DNA of 64,000 nucleotides, taken from contig NZ_QXFH01000071.1 of NCBI RefSeq assembly GCF_003581615.1, forward strand, positions 62,001-126,000. The letters are read 5' to 3'. The DNA is from Flagellimonas lutimaris (GTDB lineage: Bacteria > Bacteroidota > Bacteroidia > Flavobacteriales > Flavobacteriaceae). The translations under genes were made by a program, and so were the position numbers. The notes under the pieces were generated by a model. It saw only the letters and a list, made by a program, of their open reading frames with translations, was not told where the DNA came from and made no database searches. Below are positions 44,347-54,183 of the stretch, one piece after another; positions within the stretch are counted from its first letter, which is position 1; each line of letters starts with the position of its first letter.

Positions 44347-44658
44347 TTAATGTTTAGTATCCATGGTCATTTCCAACAAAATCGAGGATAATGTTTTGCC
44401 ATGTTTGTCCATTCGCAGTGAGCGGGTGACTCCGCCTCTTAGGGCTTTTTGCACGACAAAATTCATCGCTGCCAATGTAGGCAGCTCATATCGGGTCACT
44501 TCACCCAGTGCGGTCCCCCCAAGAAACTCCTTCACTTTTGTTGAGGTAACCTGTTCTAACAATAAGGGATAATCCTTTTCATCAAAGGCAATTACAGAGA
44601 TATTGATAATATCTCCCTTGTCCCCCGTACGTGAATGTGCTATATCTTTTAGTTTCAT
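44347..44658 (-). CDS. AtuA C-terminal-like ferredoxin-fold protein
   Basis: A 103-residue protein that begins MKLKDIAHSRTGDKGDIINISVIAF. The SRTGDKGDxxNI motif is that found at the C-terminus of AtuA-family proteins of acyclic terpene utilisation. Here it is a separate gene, 3 nt after the DUF1446 gene, so a protein that is fused in Pseudomonas appears as two subunits. The function of this domain is unknown. Confidence 0.8.
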   Translation of the reverse strand: MKLKDIAHSRTGDKGDIINISVIAFDEKDYPLLLEQVTSTKVKEFLGGTALGEVTRYELPTLAAMNFVVQKALRGGVTRSLRMDKHGKTLSSILLEMTMDTKH

Positions 44659-44661
44659 AGG

Positions 44662-46008
44662 TCAACTTTTAAAGTATTCGACTTTTGGTGCCACCTTGCT
44701 TTTGTTTATTAAAATGGATTGTATGGCTATGATTTCCGTAACAACTTTTGAAACACCGCCCCCAGCTGCTGGACCATTGGTATATAATGTTTCTACTTCG
44801 TTCAACAATTGTACTGCAGCTTCCCTGGTCTTTGTTTTGGCCGCTACGCGCAACCGTATTTCTTGGGGAATTGCAGGGGAGGTAGCTTCTTTAAAAAGGC
44901 TATTGAGTCCGATAAGGTCGAAAAGGATATCCTCTACCACTAGATTCTTGGTGCGAAGTCGCTCCTTTATAATTTCAATGGCCAATCGGCTTCTTTCTAG
45001 CGCATAACTGCCACCATAGCTTATCTGGGCATCTGCCATATATCCGTCACGATAGCCAACGGATACCTTTAATTTTCCAGTCAATGGTTTTCCTGTCGCG
45101 CCAGTGACCTTTACTATATCCTTGTCCAATTCTTGGAATGAAACTCCAGAAAAATCAGCAATCACGTCCGGTGTCAGATACTCAGCAGGGTTATGTACTT
45201 CGTACAATAGCTGTTCTTTGCAGGTTGCAGTGGTCACCATTCCTCCAGCATCTTTTAATTTGGTAATGTAAAAGGAGCCATCTTCTAAGATTTCTGCGAT
45301 AGGAAAACCAAGATTTCCCAGATTTGAAACCTTTTTTTTGGCCCCATCTGCAAAATATCCCCCACATACCTGTCCGGCACATTCCATTAAATGACCTAAA
45401 GCTGTTCCTTTTCCCAATAAGGGATAATTCTCCAATGACCACCCAAATTCATGGACAAGGGGAGCCAAAAACAAAGAAGGGTCGGCGACTCTGCCGGTTA
45501 AGATAACATCAGCTCCTTCTTTTAGCGCCATTAAAATTCCTTCTACACCTAAATAAGCGTTTGCGGAAATGATTTCATCCTCTAAAACCGATAAGGAATC
45601 GCCACTTTCCAAAAAGTTCTGTGTATTGAAGTTGAGCATCGATATAACATCATCACCATACACGGCTGCTATCTTTATTTTTTTTAGCCCCAACTCTTTG
45701 GCCAAGGCGGCTGTTTTTTTGGCTGCCGCTGCAGGATTCGCGGCACCCATATTGCTTATGAGTTTCACGCTGTTTGAAACGCAAAGCGGTAGGCAGGCTT
45801 TCATTCTGTCTTCCAACAAAGGGTCATATCCCAATGTTGGATCCTGCATCTTCTGTAATTGAGCCAATGCTATGGTTCGCTCCGCTAGGCATTCAAAAAC
45901 GATATAATCTAAATCGCCTTCTTTTATAAGGTCCGCAGCGGGTTCGATACGGTCTCCCGAATAGCCTGCCCCTGATCCAATGCGAATTGTTTTTTCTTGT
46001 TTGATCAT
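44662..46008 (-). CDS. AtuA-like DUF1446 protein
   Basis: A 448-residue DUF1446 protein: IRIGSGAGYSGDRIEPAADLIKEGDLDYIVFECLAERTIALAQL, ILTGRVADPSLFLAPLVHEFGW and HLMECAGQVCGGYFADG. The reaction is not established; family members occur in degradation pathways of acyclic terpenes and acyl compounds. It lies 3 nt after the CitMHS gene and 3 nt before the small AtuA-like gene. It is likely to act in the cytosol on the compound brought in by the transporter. Confidence 0.85.
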   Translation of the reverse strand: MIKQEKTIRIGSGAGYSGDRIEPAADLIKEGDLDYIVFECLAERTIALAQLQKMQDPTLGYDPLLEDRMKACLPLCVSNSVKLISNMGAANPAAAAKKTAALAKELGLKKIKIAAVYGDDVISMLNFNTQNFLESGDSLSVLEDEIISANAYLGVEGILMALKEGADVILTGRVADPSLFLAPLVHEFGWSLENYPLLGKGTALGHLMECAGQVCGGYFADGAKKKVSNLGNLGFPIAEILEDGSFYITKLKDAGGMVTTATCKEQLLYEVHNPAEYLTPDVIADFSGVSFQELDKDIVKVTGATGKPLTGKLKVSVGYRDGYMADAQISYGGSYALERSRLAIEIIKERLRTKNLVVEDILFDLIGLNSLFKEATSPAIPQEIRLRVAAKTKTREAAVQLLNEVETLYTNGPAAGGGVSKVVTEIIAIQSILINKSKVAPKVEYFKS

Positions 46009-46011
46009 AAT

Positions 46012-47313
46012 TTATATGGGAATGGTTCCGATTAAAATGGAAACAATGGTCATGACTATGGTTATGCCAAAGGCATATTTAAAAGTGAACCGTTGGTGTT
46101 CCGCTAAATCTACTTTTGCCAAACCAATGAGCAAAAATGTTGTAGCTGTCAATGGGCTCAATGGAAATCCAGTGGTCATTTGTCCCAAAATAGCGGCCTG
46201 TCCTACGCTAATGGGCTCCACACCAAACTGGCCCGCAACTTCCGACAGTACTGGTAGAAATCCAAAATAGAAGGAATCCGGGTCAAAAACAAAGCTCAAG
46301 GGCATACTGGTAACCGCCATGATGACTGGAATTTGTTTTCCTGCACCGGCAGGAATGATATCTGCGGCCGCACTTGCCATTTCAGCAATCATACCGGATT
46401 CGGTCATGATACCTGTAAAGACACCTGCAGCCAATAAGATACTCGCCATCAGCAAGGAGGCTTTGGCATGCGAATCTATTCGGGATGCCTGGTCTTTAAG
46501 ATTTGGATAATTTACAGTTAGGGCAATAATGGTACCCAACATAAAGGGCAGAGCAGGGGCAACAACACCCGTAATCAGGAATGCGATGACAGCAATAGTT
46601 AACAGGATATTGAACCAGAATAATCGAGGTCTCCTAAGATGCATTTCATCTTCTGTTATTTTTCTCGAATAACTCTTGCCTCTATTTTCCATGGAATCCA
46701 AATGAAGTCGTTTGGCTTCCTTGGAGCCTAAATACCATGCAATGACCAAAACGAACAATATCCCGAACAATTGGGGTATCATAACAGGAGTGTACAATTC
46801 TGTAATCTCGACCTGCAATGCCGTAGCTGCCCGAATGGTAGGGCCTCCCCAAGGAACCAAATTCATTGTTCCAGCACCGAGGGCAACTACACAGGCCAAT
46901 ACCCGCTTATCCATTTTAAGTTCCTCAAAAAGGGGTAGCATGGCAGGAATGGCAATTAGAAAAGTAACCGCTCCGGAACCATCTAAGTGAACAATCATTG
47001 ATAGAATAGCCGTACCTATGGTAATTTTAACCGGATTGCGCCCCACCAACTTAAGGATGGTATTGATAATGGGGTCGAACATGCCAGCATCAGTCAAAAC
47101 ACCAAAAAACAATATTGCAAAAACGAACATGGCCACCACGGGTGCAATGTTTTTGATGCCCTGTATGGCAAAATCAGCAGTATCCAGACCGAAGCCTGCC
47201 ATCAATGAGCCTATAATGGGCACAATAATCAAAGCGGAAAGGGCACTTACCTTTTTGGAAAGAATAAGTGCCAGCAGTACCACTGTTATCGCTATGCCCG
47301 CAAATAGTATCAA
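46012..47313 (-). CDS. CitMHS family carboxylate transporter
   Basis: A 433-residue inner-membrane protein with about 11-12 helices, of the CitMHS/ion transporter superfamily. Motifs: VFAILFFGVLTDAGMFDPIINTILKLVGRNPVKITIGTAILSMIVHLDGSGAVTFLIAIPAML and the C-terminal MTTGFPLSPLTATTFLLIGLA. Relatives take up metal-citrate complexes or other hydroxy-carboxylates. It overlaps the carboxylesterase gene by 4 nt (ATGA), suggesting uptake of an acid freed by ester cleavage. Confidence 0.88.
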   Translation of the reverse strand: MILFAGIAITVVLLALILSKKVSALSALIIVPIIGSLMAGFGLDTADFAIQGIKNIAPVVAMFVFAILFFGVLTDAGMFDPIINTILKLVGRNPVKITIGTAILSMIVHLDGSGAVTFLIAIPAMLPLFEELKMDKRVLACVVALGAGTMNLVPWGGPTIRAATALQVEITELYTPVMIPQLFGILFVLVIAWYLGSKEAKRLHLDSMENRGKSYSRKITEDEMHLRRPRLFWFNILLTIAVIAFLITGVVAPALPFMLGTIIALTVNYPNLKDQASRIDSHAKASLLMASILLAAGVFTGIMTESGMIAEMASAAADIIPAGAGKQIPVIMAVTSMPLSFVFDPDSFYFGFLPVLSEVAGQFGVEPISVGQAAILGQMTTGFPLSPLTATTFLLIGLAKVDLAEHQRFTFKYAFGITIVMTIVSILIGTIPI

Positions 47314-48938
47314 TTTTTGTAGACTTTGTCCAAAAAGTTATAGCGCGCATCGTTTTCCGCCTTGGTCGATCCGCTCTCCGTATCGATGACCATTACGGGA
47401 GGCTCACTCTCATTTGCTTTGGCAGCATCCCAGTTGGGAACTTCATCGCCATTGGGATTTCCAGTTTTAATGAAATTGGCAAAAAACTCTTGCATAGTGC
47501 TGGAGGTTTTGTAATCATCCGCTGTCCAGGCATAATCATCTACAAGAGGCAAATTGCCCATGGCATACTCTATTTCTGCAGCATGTGGTGCCCCAATCGC
47601 TTTGGGCATTTGAGGCGCATTGGAATCCCGTTCCACGGTTCCGCCCGCTAATCCCGAGGCCAGGTTTTGATCACGCAAAGGTGGGCGTATCTTACTGTAT
47701 AGATAACGGTAAACGGGTTGGTCTGAGTTTTTACGATGTAAATCGAACCATTTCCAGGTACTGTAAGCAATAAAGTTATCGGATGCCAAATTGGTCGCAG
47801 CCCATTCAACCTCCGTGGATGTACCATGAGGGTAGAGTTCCAAAACCTCCTCGTATTTCTTGGGGTAATTTTGCTTTACCTTTTCCACAAATGCTTCTTT
47901 TGTAATCGGACCCTGTGTAAATGCCATACCGGGTATTTCCGCAGAATTCCAACCTACCAATAAAGGCACTTGGGCTTGTTGTTCCGAGGCAAATATTTCG
48001 GGCAGTGTTTTTGGCAGTAGATAACCATCAATAACCATGGGGAAACCAAACCTTTGGGTGTCGTTGTACTTTTCATAAATCTCTCTTGTACTCAGTTTTC
48101 GCAATGCATCTATGCTTTCTACACCTATGCTTTCAAGAAATTGTGTTCCTTGTTTTTCCGCTTCTTCCAAGGAAACGGGCGCCATGGTCGGAGTAATGGC
48201 TGCCCCGCTTTCCCCAATCGCTCCTGCAATAAGATTTTTTGATAGGGGAGATGCCATCTGGACACTGACCCCTATTGAACCGGCAGATTCCCCTGCAATG
48301 ATTACTTGTTCTGGGTTTCCCCCGAAAGCGGCAATATTGTCCTGTACCCATTGAAGGGCCATGTTCTGATCCAACTGGCCATAATTTCCAGAGGCTTTAT
48401 ATGGGGCCTCCGCTGTCAACTCTGGATGGGCCAGATTTCCAAAAACGTTCAAACGATAGTTGGTAGTCACCACTACAATGCCTTTTTTGGCCATACTCTC
48501 ACCATCATAACGGTATTCAGAGGCATCGCCTGCCACATTGCCCCCACCATAAAAGTAAACCAAAACGGGAAGATCCTTGTCATCGTGCTTGGCAGGTGTC
48601 CACACGTTGAGGTATAAGCAGTCCTCGCTCAACCCATTCGATCGAGATTTCATATCCCCGAACACCATGGCCTGTACTGGACGTGGCCCAAATTCTTTGG
48701 TTTCCTTAATGCCTTTCCAGTTATCTAAGGGTTGTGGAGCTTTCCATCGCAATTCGCCCACAGGAGGCTTTGCAAAGGGAATACCAAAATATTTTTGAAT
48801 GCCGGTATGGGTGTCGTAGAGTCCCTCTATCGTTCCGTTCTTTAGGTCAATCTGAACGGGAAAAGCATTGTCGTCCTGAGCTGTTATCGTAAGGCCAAAA
48901 CCCAGTATAACCAGAAAGCTTATAGCTAATTTTTTCAT
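47310..48938 (-). CDS. Exported type B carboxylesterase
   Basis: A 542-residue carboxylesterase with signal peptide MKKLAISFLVILGFGLTITAQ. Nucleophile S218 in AGESAGSIG; signature SEDCLYLNVWTPA; oxyanion-hole segment VYFYGGGNVAG has Tyr where relatives have His (HGGG). First gene of a five-gene operon. Upstream, 20 nt from its start codon, a perfect 21-bp palindrome probably binds the divergently encoded NUDIX-type regulator. Confidence 0.92.
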   Translation of the reverse strand: MKKLAISFLVILGFGLTITAQDDNAFPVQIDLKNGTIEGLYDTHTGIQKYFGIPFAKPPVGELRWKAPQPLDNWKGIKETKEFGPRPVQAMVFGDMKSRSNGLSEDCLYLNVWTPAKHDDKDLPVLVYFYGGGNVAGDASEYRYDGESMAKKGIVVVTTNYRLNVFGNLAHPELTAEAPYKASGNYGQLDQNMALQWVQDNIAAFGGNPEQVIIAGESAGSIGVSVQMASPLSKNLIAGAIGESGAAITPTMAPVSLEEAEKQGTQFLESIGVESIDALRKLSTREIYEKYNDTQRFGFPMVIDGYLLPKTLPEIFASEQQAQVPLLVGWNSAEIPGMAFTQGPITKEAFVEKVKQNYPKKYEEVLELYPHGTSTEVEWAATNLASDNFIAYSTWKWFDLHRKNSDQPVYRYLYSKIRPPLRDQNLASGLAGGTVERDSNAPQMPKAIGAPHAAEIEYAMGNLPLVDDYAWTADDYKTSSTMQEFFANFIKTGNPNGDEVPNWDAAKANESEPPVMVIDTESGSTKAENDARYNFLDKVYKN

Positions 48939-48958
48939 TGTGCGTTTGATTATTCGTT

Positions 48959-48979
48959 ATTGTAACAATTTGTTACAAT
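48959..48979. promoter_or_regulatory. Perfect 21-bp palindrome, probable operator
   Basis: Arms ATTGTAACAA (48959-48968) and TTGTTACAAT (48970-48979) around a single T. It lies between the divergent carboxylesterase and NUDIX-regulator genes, 20 nt from the esterase start codon, a repressor-like position. No second copy is seen in the window. I assign it to the NUDIX regulator by position. Confidence 0.7.
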
Positions 48980-49029
48980 AATAATTTGTTTTTACGACTT
49001 TTCATGCTTTATTTACAAAAAATCTTATT

Positions 49030-49767
49030 TTGAATACTGATAAGCATTCGCAAAACCTTAAAAAAGAAGACTATCTTTCTCATATCGCATTTGATTCGGT
49101 CATATTCGGTTTCAATGGAAAAGATTTAAAAATACTGGTATTGCAATACCATAACACAGGCCTATTTGCATTGCCCGGAGGTTTTGTGCGGCGAAACGAA
49201 AGCTTGGACGAGGCGGTATCTAAAGGTGTGGTAGAACGAACTGGAATCGACAATATATACTTGGAACAGTTCCAAACTTTTGGAGGACTTGATAGATTTG
49301 ATTCCAAAGCTATGGAGAGGATATTGAAAATGAACGGGCTAGACCCCAAGGCCAATGAATGGCTATTGGACCGATTTATATCCATCGCCTATTATGCACT
49401 GATTAATTTTGAAGAAGTCAATCCAGTGCCTGATGCCTTGGCTGACAGCATTGAATGGTATTCCTTTGAGGAACTTCCCCCTTTGATGATGGATCATGAG
49501 GAAATTGTACAAAAAGCACTTGAGACCCTACGCGCAAATCTCGACAGAAAATTATTGGGGATGAACCTGTTGCCTGAGAAATTTACGATGAGAGAGCTGC
49601 AAAATGTCTATGAAAAAATCATGGGCGAACCGTTCAAGCGAACCGCTTTCCAAAGAAAAATGTTGGCAACCAACGCCTTGATCCGTCACGAAAAAAGGTT
49701 TACGGGAGGTGCCCATAGAGCCCCTTACCTGTATAGCTTCAAAACCATGGTAAAGGATAGGAGTTGA
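49030..49767 (+). CDS. NUDIX-type transcriptional regulator (NrtR/AraR-like)
   Basis: A 245-residue regulator: N-terminal NUDIX domain and a C-terminal winged helix (FTMRELQNVYEKIMGEPFKRTAFQRKM). The NUDIX box GGFVRRNESLDEAVSKGVVERTG keeps the first Gly and Glu, but the catalytic RE is KG and the EE is ER, so it should bind rather than hydrolyse a ligand, as in NrtR and Bacteroides AraR. The start is TTG at 49030; no ATG occurs before residue 96. Divergent from the esterase operon across the palindrome. The ligand could be a sugar or a nucleotide-like metabolite. Confidence 0.85.
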   Translation: MNTDKHSQNLKKEDYLSHIAFDSVIFGFNGKDLKILVLQYHNTGLFALPGGFVRRNESLDEAVSKGVVERTGIDNIYLEQFQTFGGLDRFDSKAMERILKMNGLDPKANEWLLDRFISIAYYALINFEEVNPVPDALADSIEWYSFEELPPLMMDHEEIVQKALETLRANLDRKLLGMNLLPEKFTMRELQNVYEKIMGEPFKRTAFQRKMLATNALIRHEKRFTGGAHRAPYLYSFKTMVKDRS

Positions 49768-49998
49768 TATGTAATCCATTGAGAAAACATTCCTGAATGA
49801 ACAAGCTGTTTAAACCTAACATTTGAAAGGTCTGATATTTCCCAAAGTGCCATTCAAATTTGTACTAGAACAGATATGTTTTTGAACTTTCAAAATGAGT
49901 TGAAATTGTTCCAAAAATCTTGATGAAATCCAATCATATTTCCCAAGAATATAGTAGTTTGCTTGGTCTAGTAATTTATGTTTAACAAAACAGCTAAA

Positions 49999-51036
49999 AT
50001 GAAGAAAATAGTAACATTTGGAGAGATTATGCTGCGATTAGCGCCCAAAGAAAACCTCCGGTTTTCACAGGCATCGGAGTTTAATGTGATCTATGGGGGT
50101 GGCGAGTCCAACGTTGCGGTATCCTTGGCCAATTATGGCCTGCCGGTGGAGTTCGTGACGCGTTTGCCAAAAAATGACATCGGGGAATGCGCACTCATGG
50201 AAATGAGAAAACGTAATGTCGGAACCAATCATGTTGTGTTTGGTGGCGACAGATTGGGTATTTATTTTTTGGAAACCGGAGCCGTAAGCAGGGGAAGCAA
50301 GGTGGTTTATGATAGGGCACATTCTGCAATGGCTGAGATTGAACCCGGTACCATTGACTGGAAATCCGTGTTCAAGGATGCCCATTGGTTCCATTGGACG
50401 GGAATAACCCCTGCAATTTCACAAGGAGCGGCAGATACATGTTTGGAAGCAGTAAAGATGGCAAGTGAGATGGGACTTACCATTTCCACCGATTTAAATT
50501 ATCGGGCAAAATTGTGGAACTATGGTGTGGAACCCGAGACCATTATGACTCCCTTGGTTTCTTATTGCGACGTGATTTTAGGGAATGAGGAAGATGCCCA
50601 CAAACACTTTGGAATTCATCCAAAAGGCTTGGACGTACATAAAGATGGAAAGGATGTTACAGCGGAAGCGTTCCTATCCGTTTGCGAACAAATGATGGAG
50701 AAGTTTCCAAGGGCAAAAAAAGTAATCACCACATTAAGAGGTTCCATCAGCGCCTCTCACAATACATGGGCAGGTGTGATGTACGATGGACAAAAAATGT
50801 ACAAATCCCCAACATATCAAATTACGCATATTGTAGATAGAGTAGGGGGAGGAGATAGCTTTATGGGAGGTCTGATTTATGGTTTGAATACTTACGAGGA
50901 TGACCAAAAAGCATTGAATTTTGCCGTGGCAGCTTCTTGCTTGAAGCATACCATTTATGGCGATGCGAATTTGGCGACCATTGCGGAGGTTGAGAAGTTA
51001 ATGGAAGGTGACGCTTCCGGACGAGTGGCCCGATAA
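49999..51036 (+). CDS. kdgK: 2-keto-3-deoxygluconate kinase (PfkB family)
   Basis: A 345-residue sugar kinase: MKKIVTFGEIMLRLAPKENLRFSQASEFNVIYGGGESNVAVSLANYG, ATP/phosphate signature VDRVGGGDSFMGGLIYGLNTYEDD. It would phosphorylate KDG to KDPG, the substrate of the eda gene nearby (59698), in hexuronate breakdown. Start 49999 gives the usual family N-terminus; an in-frame ATG at 49978 adds seven residues. It stands 230 nt downstream of the NUDIX regulator on the same strand; the 210-nt gap shows no clear promoter. Confidence 0.87.
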   Translation: MKKIVTFGEIMLRLAPKENLRFSQASEFNVIYGGGESNVAVSLANYGLPVEFVTRLPKNDIGECALMEMRKRNVGTNHVVFGGDRLGIYFLETGAVSRGSKVVYDRAHSAMAEIEPGTIDWKSVFKDAHWFHWTGITPAISQGAADTCLEAVKMASEMGLTISTDLNYRAKLWNYGVEPETIMTPLVSYCDVILGNEEDAHKHFGIHPKGLDVHKDGKDVTAEAFLSVCEQMMEKFPRAKKVITTLRGSISASHNTWAGVMYDGQKMYKSPTYQITHIVDRVGGGDSFMGGLIYGLNTYEDDQKALNFAVAASCLKHTIYGDANLATIAEVEKLMEGDASGRVAR

Positions 51037-51058
51037 TTTTTTTATTTACTAGGCTACG

Positions 51059-51068
51059 CAATCGATTG
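51059..51068. promoter_or_regulatory. Possible LacI-type half-palindrome
   Basis: The 10-bp palindrome CAATCGATTG, with flanks TACG and TGTT, resembles the operator-like sequence in front of xylB (AATCGATT, flanks ACGG and GCGT). It lies between the convergent kdgK and symporter genes, away from any promoter, so a regulatory role is doubtful. Confidence 0.3.
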
Positions 51069-51110
51069 TGTTTGCGAGTGAGGAGTAATGGAAGTTGGAT
51101 GTCATTAAAT

Positions 51111-51137
51111 AAAAAGCCCCGTACAACGGGGCTTTTT
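51111..51137. terminator. Bidirectional terminator, kdgK / symporter
   Basis: 11-bp stem AAAAAGCCCCG/CGGGGCTTTTT with a 5-nt loop, A run before and T run after; can end both convergent transcripts. Confidence 0.92.
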
Positions 51138-51158
51138 TATATAACTTTTCTAAGCTCC

Positions 51159-52811
51159 TTATCCCGTAAAGTAGGATAGAATGGCAATTACTATAATTAC
51201 CAATAAAACTGAAAGTATTATATCAACGGTACTGTAACTGTCCTTGGAGTTTACACGATCTTCTGGAGATAGTGTCCCAAAGGATAAGCCTTTGATCGTA
51301 GCATAGTTCGGTGGAGAGGTTGCCAAGGTGACCGCAATACACAGTGCCACTGAAAATATGAACATAAAAATGGCCATATGAGCAAAATTGACAGTTGCAA
51401 ATTGGAACATAAAGCCAGAAGCCTCTGTTCCTGTCGTAATCTGTGGCTGATAGTAAATCTCGGACCCCAATCGTAAAATCAATAGTATTAACCCAGCAAA
51501 TAATGTGGTAATGGCCGCTTTGGAATTTACCCTTTTCCAAATGATTCCCAACAGGAATACCGTGGTCACAGGTGGAGCAATGTAAGATTGTACATTTTGC
51601 AAATACTGGTACATGACTCCGCCACCAATTTTGTCCATAATAGGAATCCAAATGATACCAAGTACTACAATAATCCCAGTGGCAATCTTACCTATGGTCA
51701 ATAGTTCCCTTTCAGATTTTTCTGGACGTAACTTTTTATAGATATCTATGGTGAAAATCGTAGAACAGGAGTTAAATACCGATGCCAACGAACTCATCAA
51801 GGCTGCCATAAGACCACCCGCTACCAAACCTTTCAATCCTACAGGAAGAAGTGTTTTTACCAACATGGGGAAAGCCCTATCGGCTCTTTCAACACTAAAA
51901 ACCTCAGGATTTTGGATGGTCAATGCAAATGCAATGATACCGGGAATCAAGAAAATCAAAATAGGCATCAATTTAAGATAGGCCCCAAAAATGGCCCCTC
52001 TTCTCCCAATTTTAATATTATTGGCCGCTAAGGTTCGTTGCACAATATATTGATCCGTACACCAGTACCAGATACCCACAATGGTTCCACCGAACAACAA
52101 TCCTGTCCATGGAAAGTCGGGGTCGCTCATAGGTCTCCACATATTAAAGTGGTCAGGGCTTACCGATGTTACCGTTTCATGCAGTTGGTTCCAGCCACCT
52201 ACTTCTTGCAATCCTAAATAAGTAATGATCAAGGAACCCATTATCAGGATTACCGTTTGCAAGGTTTCGGTATAGATTACGGCCTTCATTCCACCTATAA
52301 CTGTGTATATTCCAGTGAATATCACCACTCCGATGGCTCCATACCAAAATGGAATCCCCAAAAGTTCGGAAACTACGATTCCACCGGCATAAATGGTCAC
52401 CGAAACCTTGGTCAATACATAGGCAACCAAAGAAAAAATGGACAAAAACCAGCGCGATTTGCTATCGAAACGTTTTTCCAAAAACTCGGGCATTGTAAAT
52501 GCCCCGCTTCGAATGTAGAAGGGAAGGAACAACCAGCCCAGCAGCAGTACGATCCATGCGTGCAGCTCGTAATGGGCCATTGGGGTACCTGATTCAAATC
52601 CGGTACCTGCGAGTCCCACAACATGTTCTGAGCCAATGTTGGAGGCAAATATGGAGGCACCTATGACGAACCATCCCACGTTTCTTCCAGCCAAAAAATA
52701 GTCTTCCGTGTTCTTATTTTTCTGTGATACTACCCACACAGCAACTCCTATCAAGGCCAAAAAATAAATGCCAAGTACGATCCAATCCGGCCTTTCTAAT
52801 ACTGATTCCAT
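51159..52811 (-). CDS. SSS family sodium/sugar symporter
   Basis: A 550-residue inner-membrane protein with about 14 helices, of the sodium:solute symporter (SGLT-like) family. Motifs: TEDYFLAGRNVGWFVIGASIFASNIGSEHVVGLAGTGFESG and GIWYWCTDQYIVQRTLAANNIKIGRRGAIFGAYLK. The last gene of the xylB-xylA-symporter operon, so xylose (or a xyloside) is the likely cargo. Confidence 0.92.
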   Translation of the reverse strand: MESVLERPDWIVLGIYFLALIGVAVWVVSQKNKNTEDYFLAGRNVGWFVIGASIFASNIGSEHVVGLAGTGFESGTPMAHYELHAWIVLLLGWLFLPFYIRSGAFTMPEFLEKRFDSKSRWFLSIFSLVAYVLTKVSVTIYAGGIVVSELLGIPFWYGAIGVVIFTGIYTVIGGMKAVIYTETLQTVILIMGSLIITYLGLQEVGGWNQLHETVTSVSPDHFNMWRPMSDPDFPWTGLLFGGTIVGIWYWCTDQYIVQRTLAANNIKIGRRGAIFGAYLKLMPILIFLIPGIIAFALTIQNPEVFSVERADRAFPMLVKTLLPVGLKGLVAGGLMAALMSSLASVFNSCSTIFTIDIYKKLRPEKSERELLTIGKIATGIIVVLGIIWIPIMDKIGGGVMYQYLQNVQSYIAPPVTTVFLLGIIWKRVNSKAAITTLFAGLILLILRLGSEIYYQPQITTGTEASGFMFQFATVNFAHMAIFMFIFSVALCIAVTLATSPPNYATIKGLSFGTLSPEDRVNSKDSYSTVDIILSVLLVIIVIAILSYFTG

Positions 52812-52845
52812 TTTAACTATTGGTTTGCTTGATCAAAATCCGCAA

Positions 52846-54171
52846 TTAAATATATTGGTTGATAATGTTCTCAAACAATTCCTGCTTACCGCTACTCTTT
52901 TTAATGTCTTGGTTTGCAGAGGCATGTTTGTGAAGATCTTCCAAACGGAGTTTGCCATCTTCAAATGACTTTCCGGAACCGGAGTCGAATGATGCATAGC
53001 GCTCTTTGCGCATTTGGCTGTATTTTGAATTTTCAAGAATATCGCTGGCTGCCATCAAAGCTCTGGCAAAAGCGTCCATACCGCCAATGTGAGCGTGGAA
53101 AATATCCTCCAAATCGGTCGAATTCCTTCTGATTTTGGCGTCAAAGTTTACACCACCTCCTTGGAAACCGTCTGCTTCCAAAATAATCAACATGGCTTGG
53201 GTAAGTTCATAGACATCCACGGGAAACTGATCGGTATCCCATCCGTTTTGGTAATCGCCTCTATTAGCGTCGATACTGCCCAGCATGTTGTTGTCCGCGG
53301 CAATTTGAAGTTCGTGCTCAAAGGTATGTTGGGCCAATGTTGCATGGTTTACCTCTATGTTAAGTTTGAAATCGTTTTGGAGGCCATATTTGTTCAAAAA
53401 GCCCAGTACAGTAGCTGAATCAAAATCATACTGATGCTTTGTGGGTTCCATGGGCTTTGGCTCAATAAAGAAGGTTCCCTTAAAACCTTGTGCACGGGCG
53501 TAGTCCTTGGCCATATGAAGGAATCTCGCCATATGATTCTGTTCACGGCCCATATCGGTGTTGAGCAGCGACATATATCCTTCACGTCCTCCCCAGAAAA
53601 CATAGTTTTCACCACCTAATTTTATAGTGGCATCCAAAGCATTCTTTACTTGGGCACCGGCGTAGGCCACCACATCAAAATCTGGATTGGTCGCAGCACC
53701 GTTCATATATCTTGGGTTACTGAAGCAATTTGCCGTTCCCCATAGCAGTTTTACTCCGGAATCTGACATTTTCTGTTTGGCATAGTCAGTAATGATTTCC
53801 AATCTTTTTTCGGATTCGGCCAATGTTTTTCCTTCATCGATCAAATCAAAATCATGGAAGCAGAAGTAGGGAGCTCCAATTTTTGTAATGAACTCAAATG
53901 CCGCATCCATTTTGTCCTTGGCCTGTTGTATAGGGTCTGTGTTGGTCAACCAAGGAAAATCTTGGGTAGGTGCTCCGAAAGGATCGCCACCAGTTCCGGT
54001 AAAGGTATGCCAGTAGGCAATGGCAAATTTAAAATGCTCTTTCATTGTTTTACCAGCGACTACTTTATTCTCATCGTAATATTTAAAGGATAACGGATTG
54101 TCCGATTTTTTCCCTTCAAATGAAATTTTACCTATTCCCTTGAAAAATTCCTTATCTCCTGTTATAATCAT
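52846..54171 (-). CDS. xylA: Xylose isomerase
   Basis: A 441-residue class II xylose isomerase converting xylose to xylulose. Catalytic/metal-site motifs: [51 protein letters not shown] and [19 protein letters not shown]. Length is that of the long (class II) enzymes. It lies 12 nt after xylB and 34 nt before the symporter gene. Confidence 0.96.
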   Translation of the reverse strand: MIITGDKEFFKGIGKISFEGKKSDNPLSFKYYDENKVVAGKTMKEHFKFAIAYWHTFTGTGGDPFGAPTQDFPWLTNTDPIQQAKDKMDAAFEFITKIGAPYFCFHDFDLIDEGKTLAESEKRLEIITDYAKQKMSDSGVKLLWGTANCFSNPRYMNGAATNPDFDVVAYAGAQVKNALDATIKLGGENYVFWGGREGYMSLLNTDMGREQNHMARFLHMAKDYARAQGFKGTFFIEPKPMEPTKHQYDFDSATVLGFLNKYGLQNDFKLNIEVNHATLAQHTFEHELQIAADNNMLGSIDANRGDYQNGWDTDQFPVDVYELTQAMLIILEADGFQGGGVNFDAKIRRNSTDLEDIFHAHIGGMDAFARALMAASDILENSKYSQMRKERYASFDSGSGKSFEDGKLRLEDLHKHASANQDIKKSSGKQELFENIINQYI

Positions 54172-54183
54172 AATATTTAAAAT

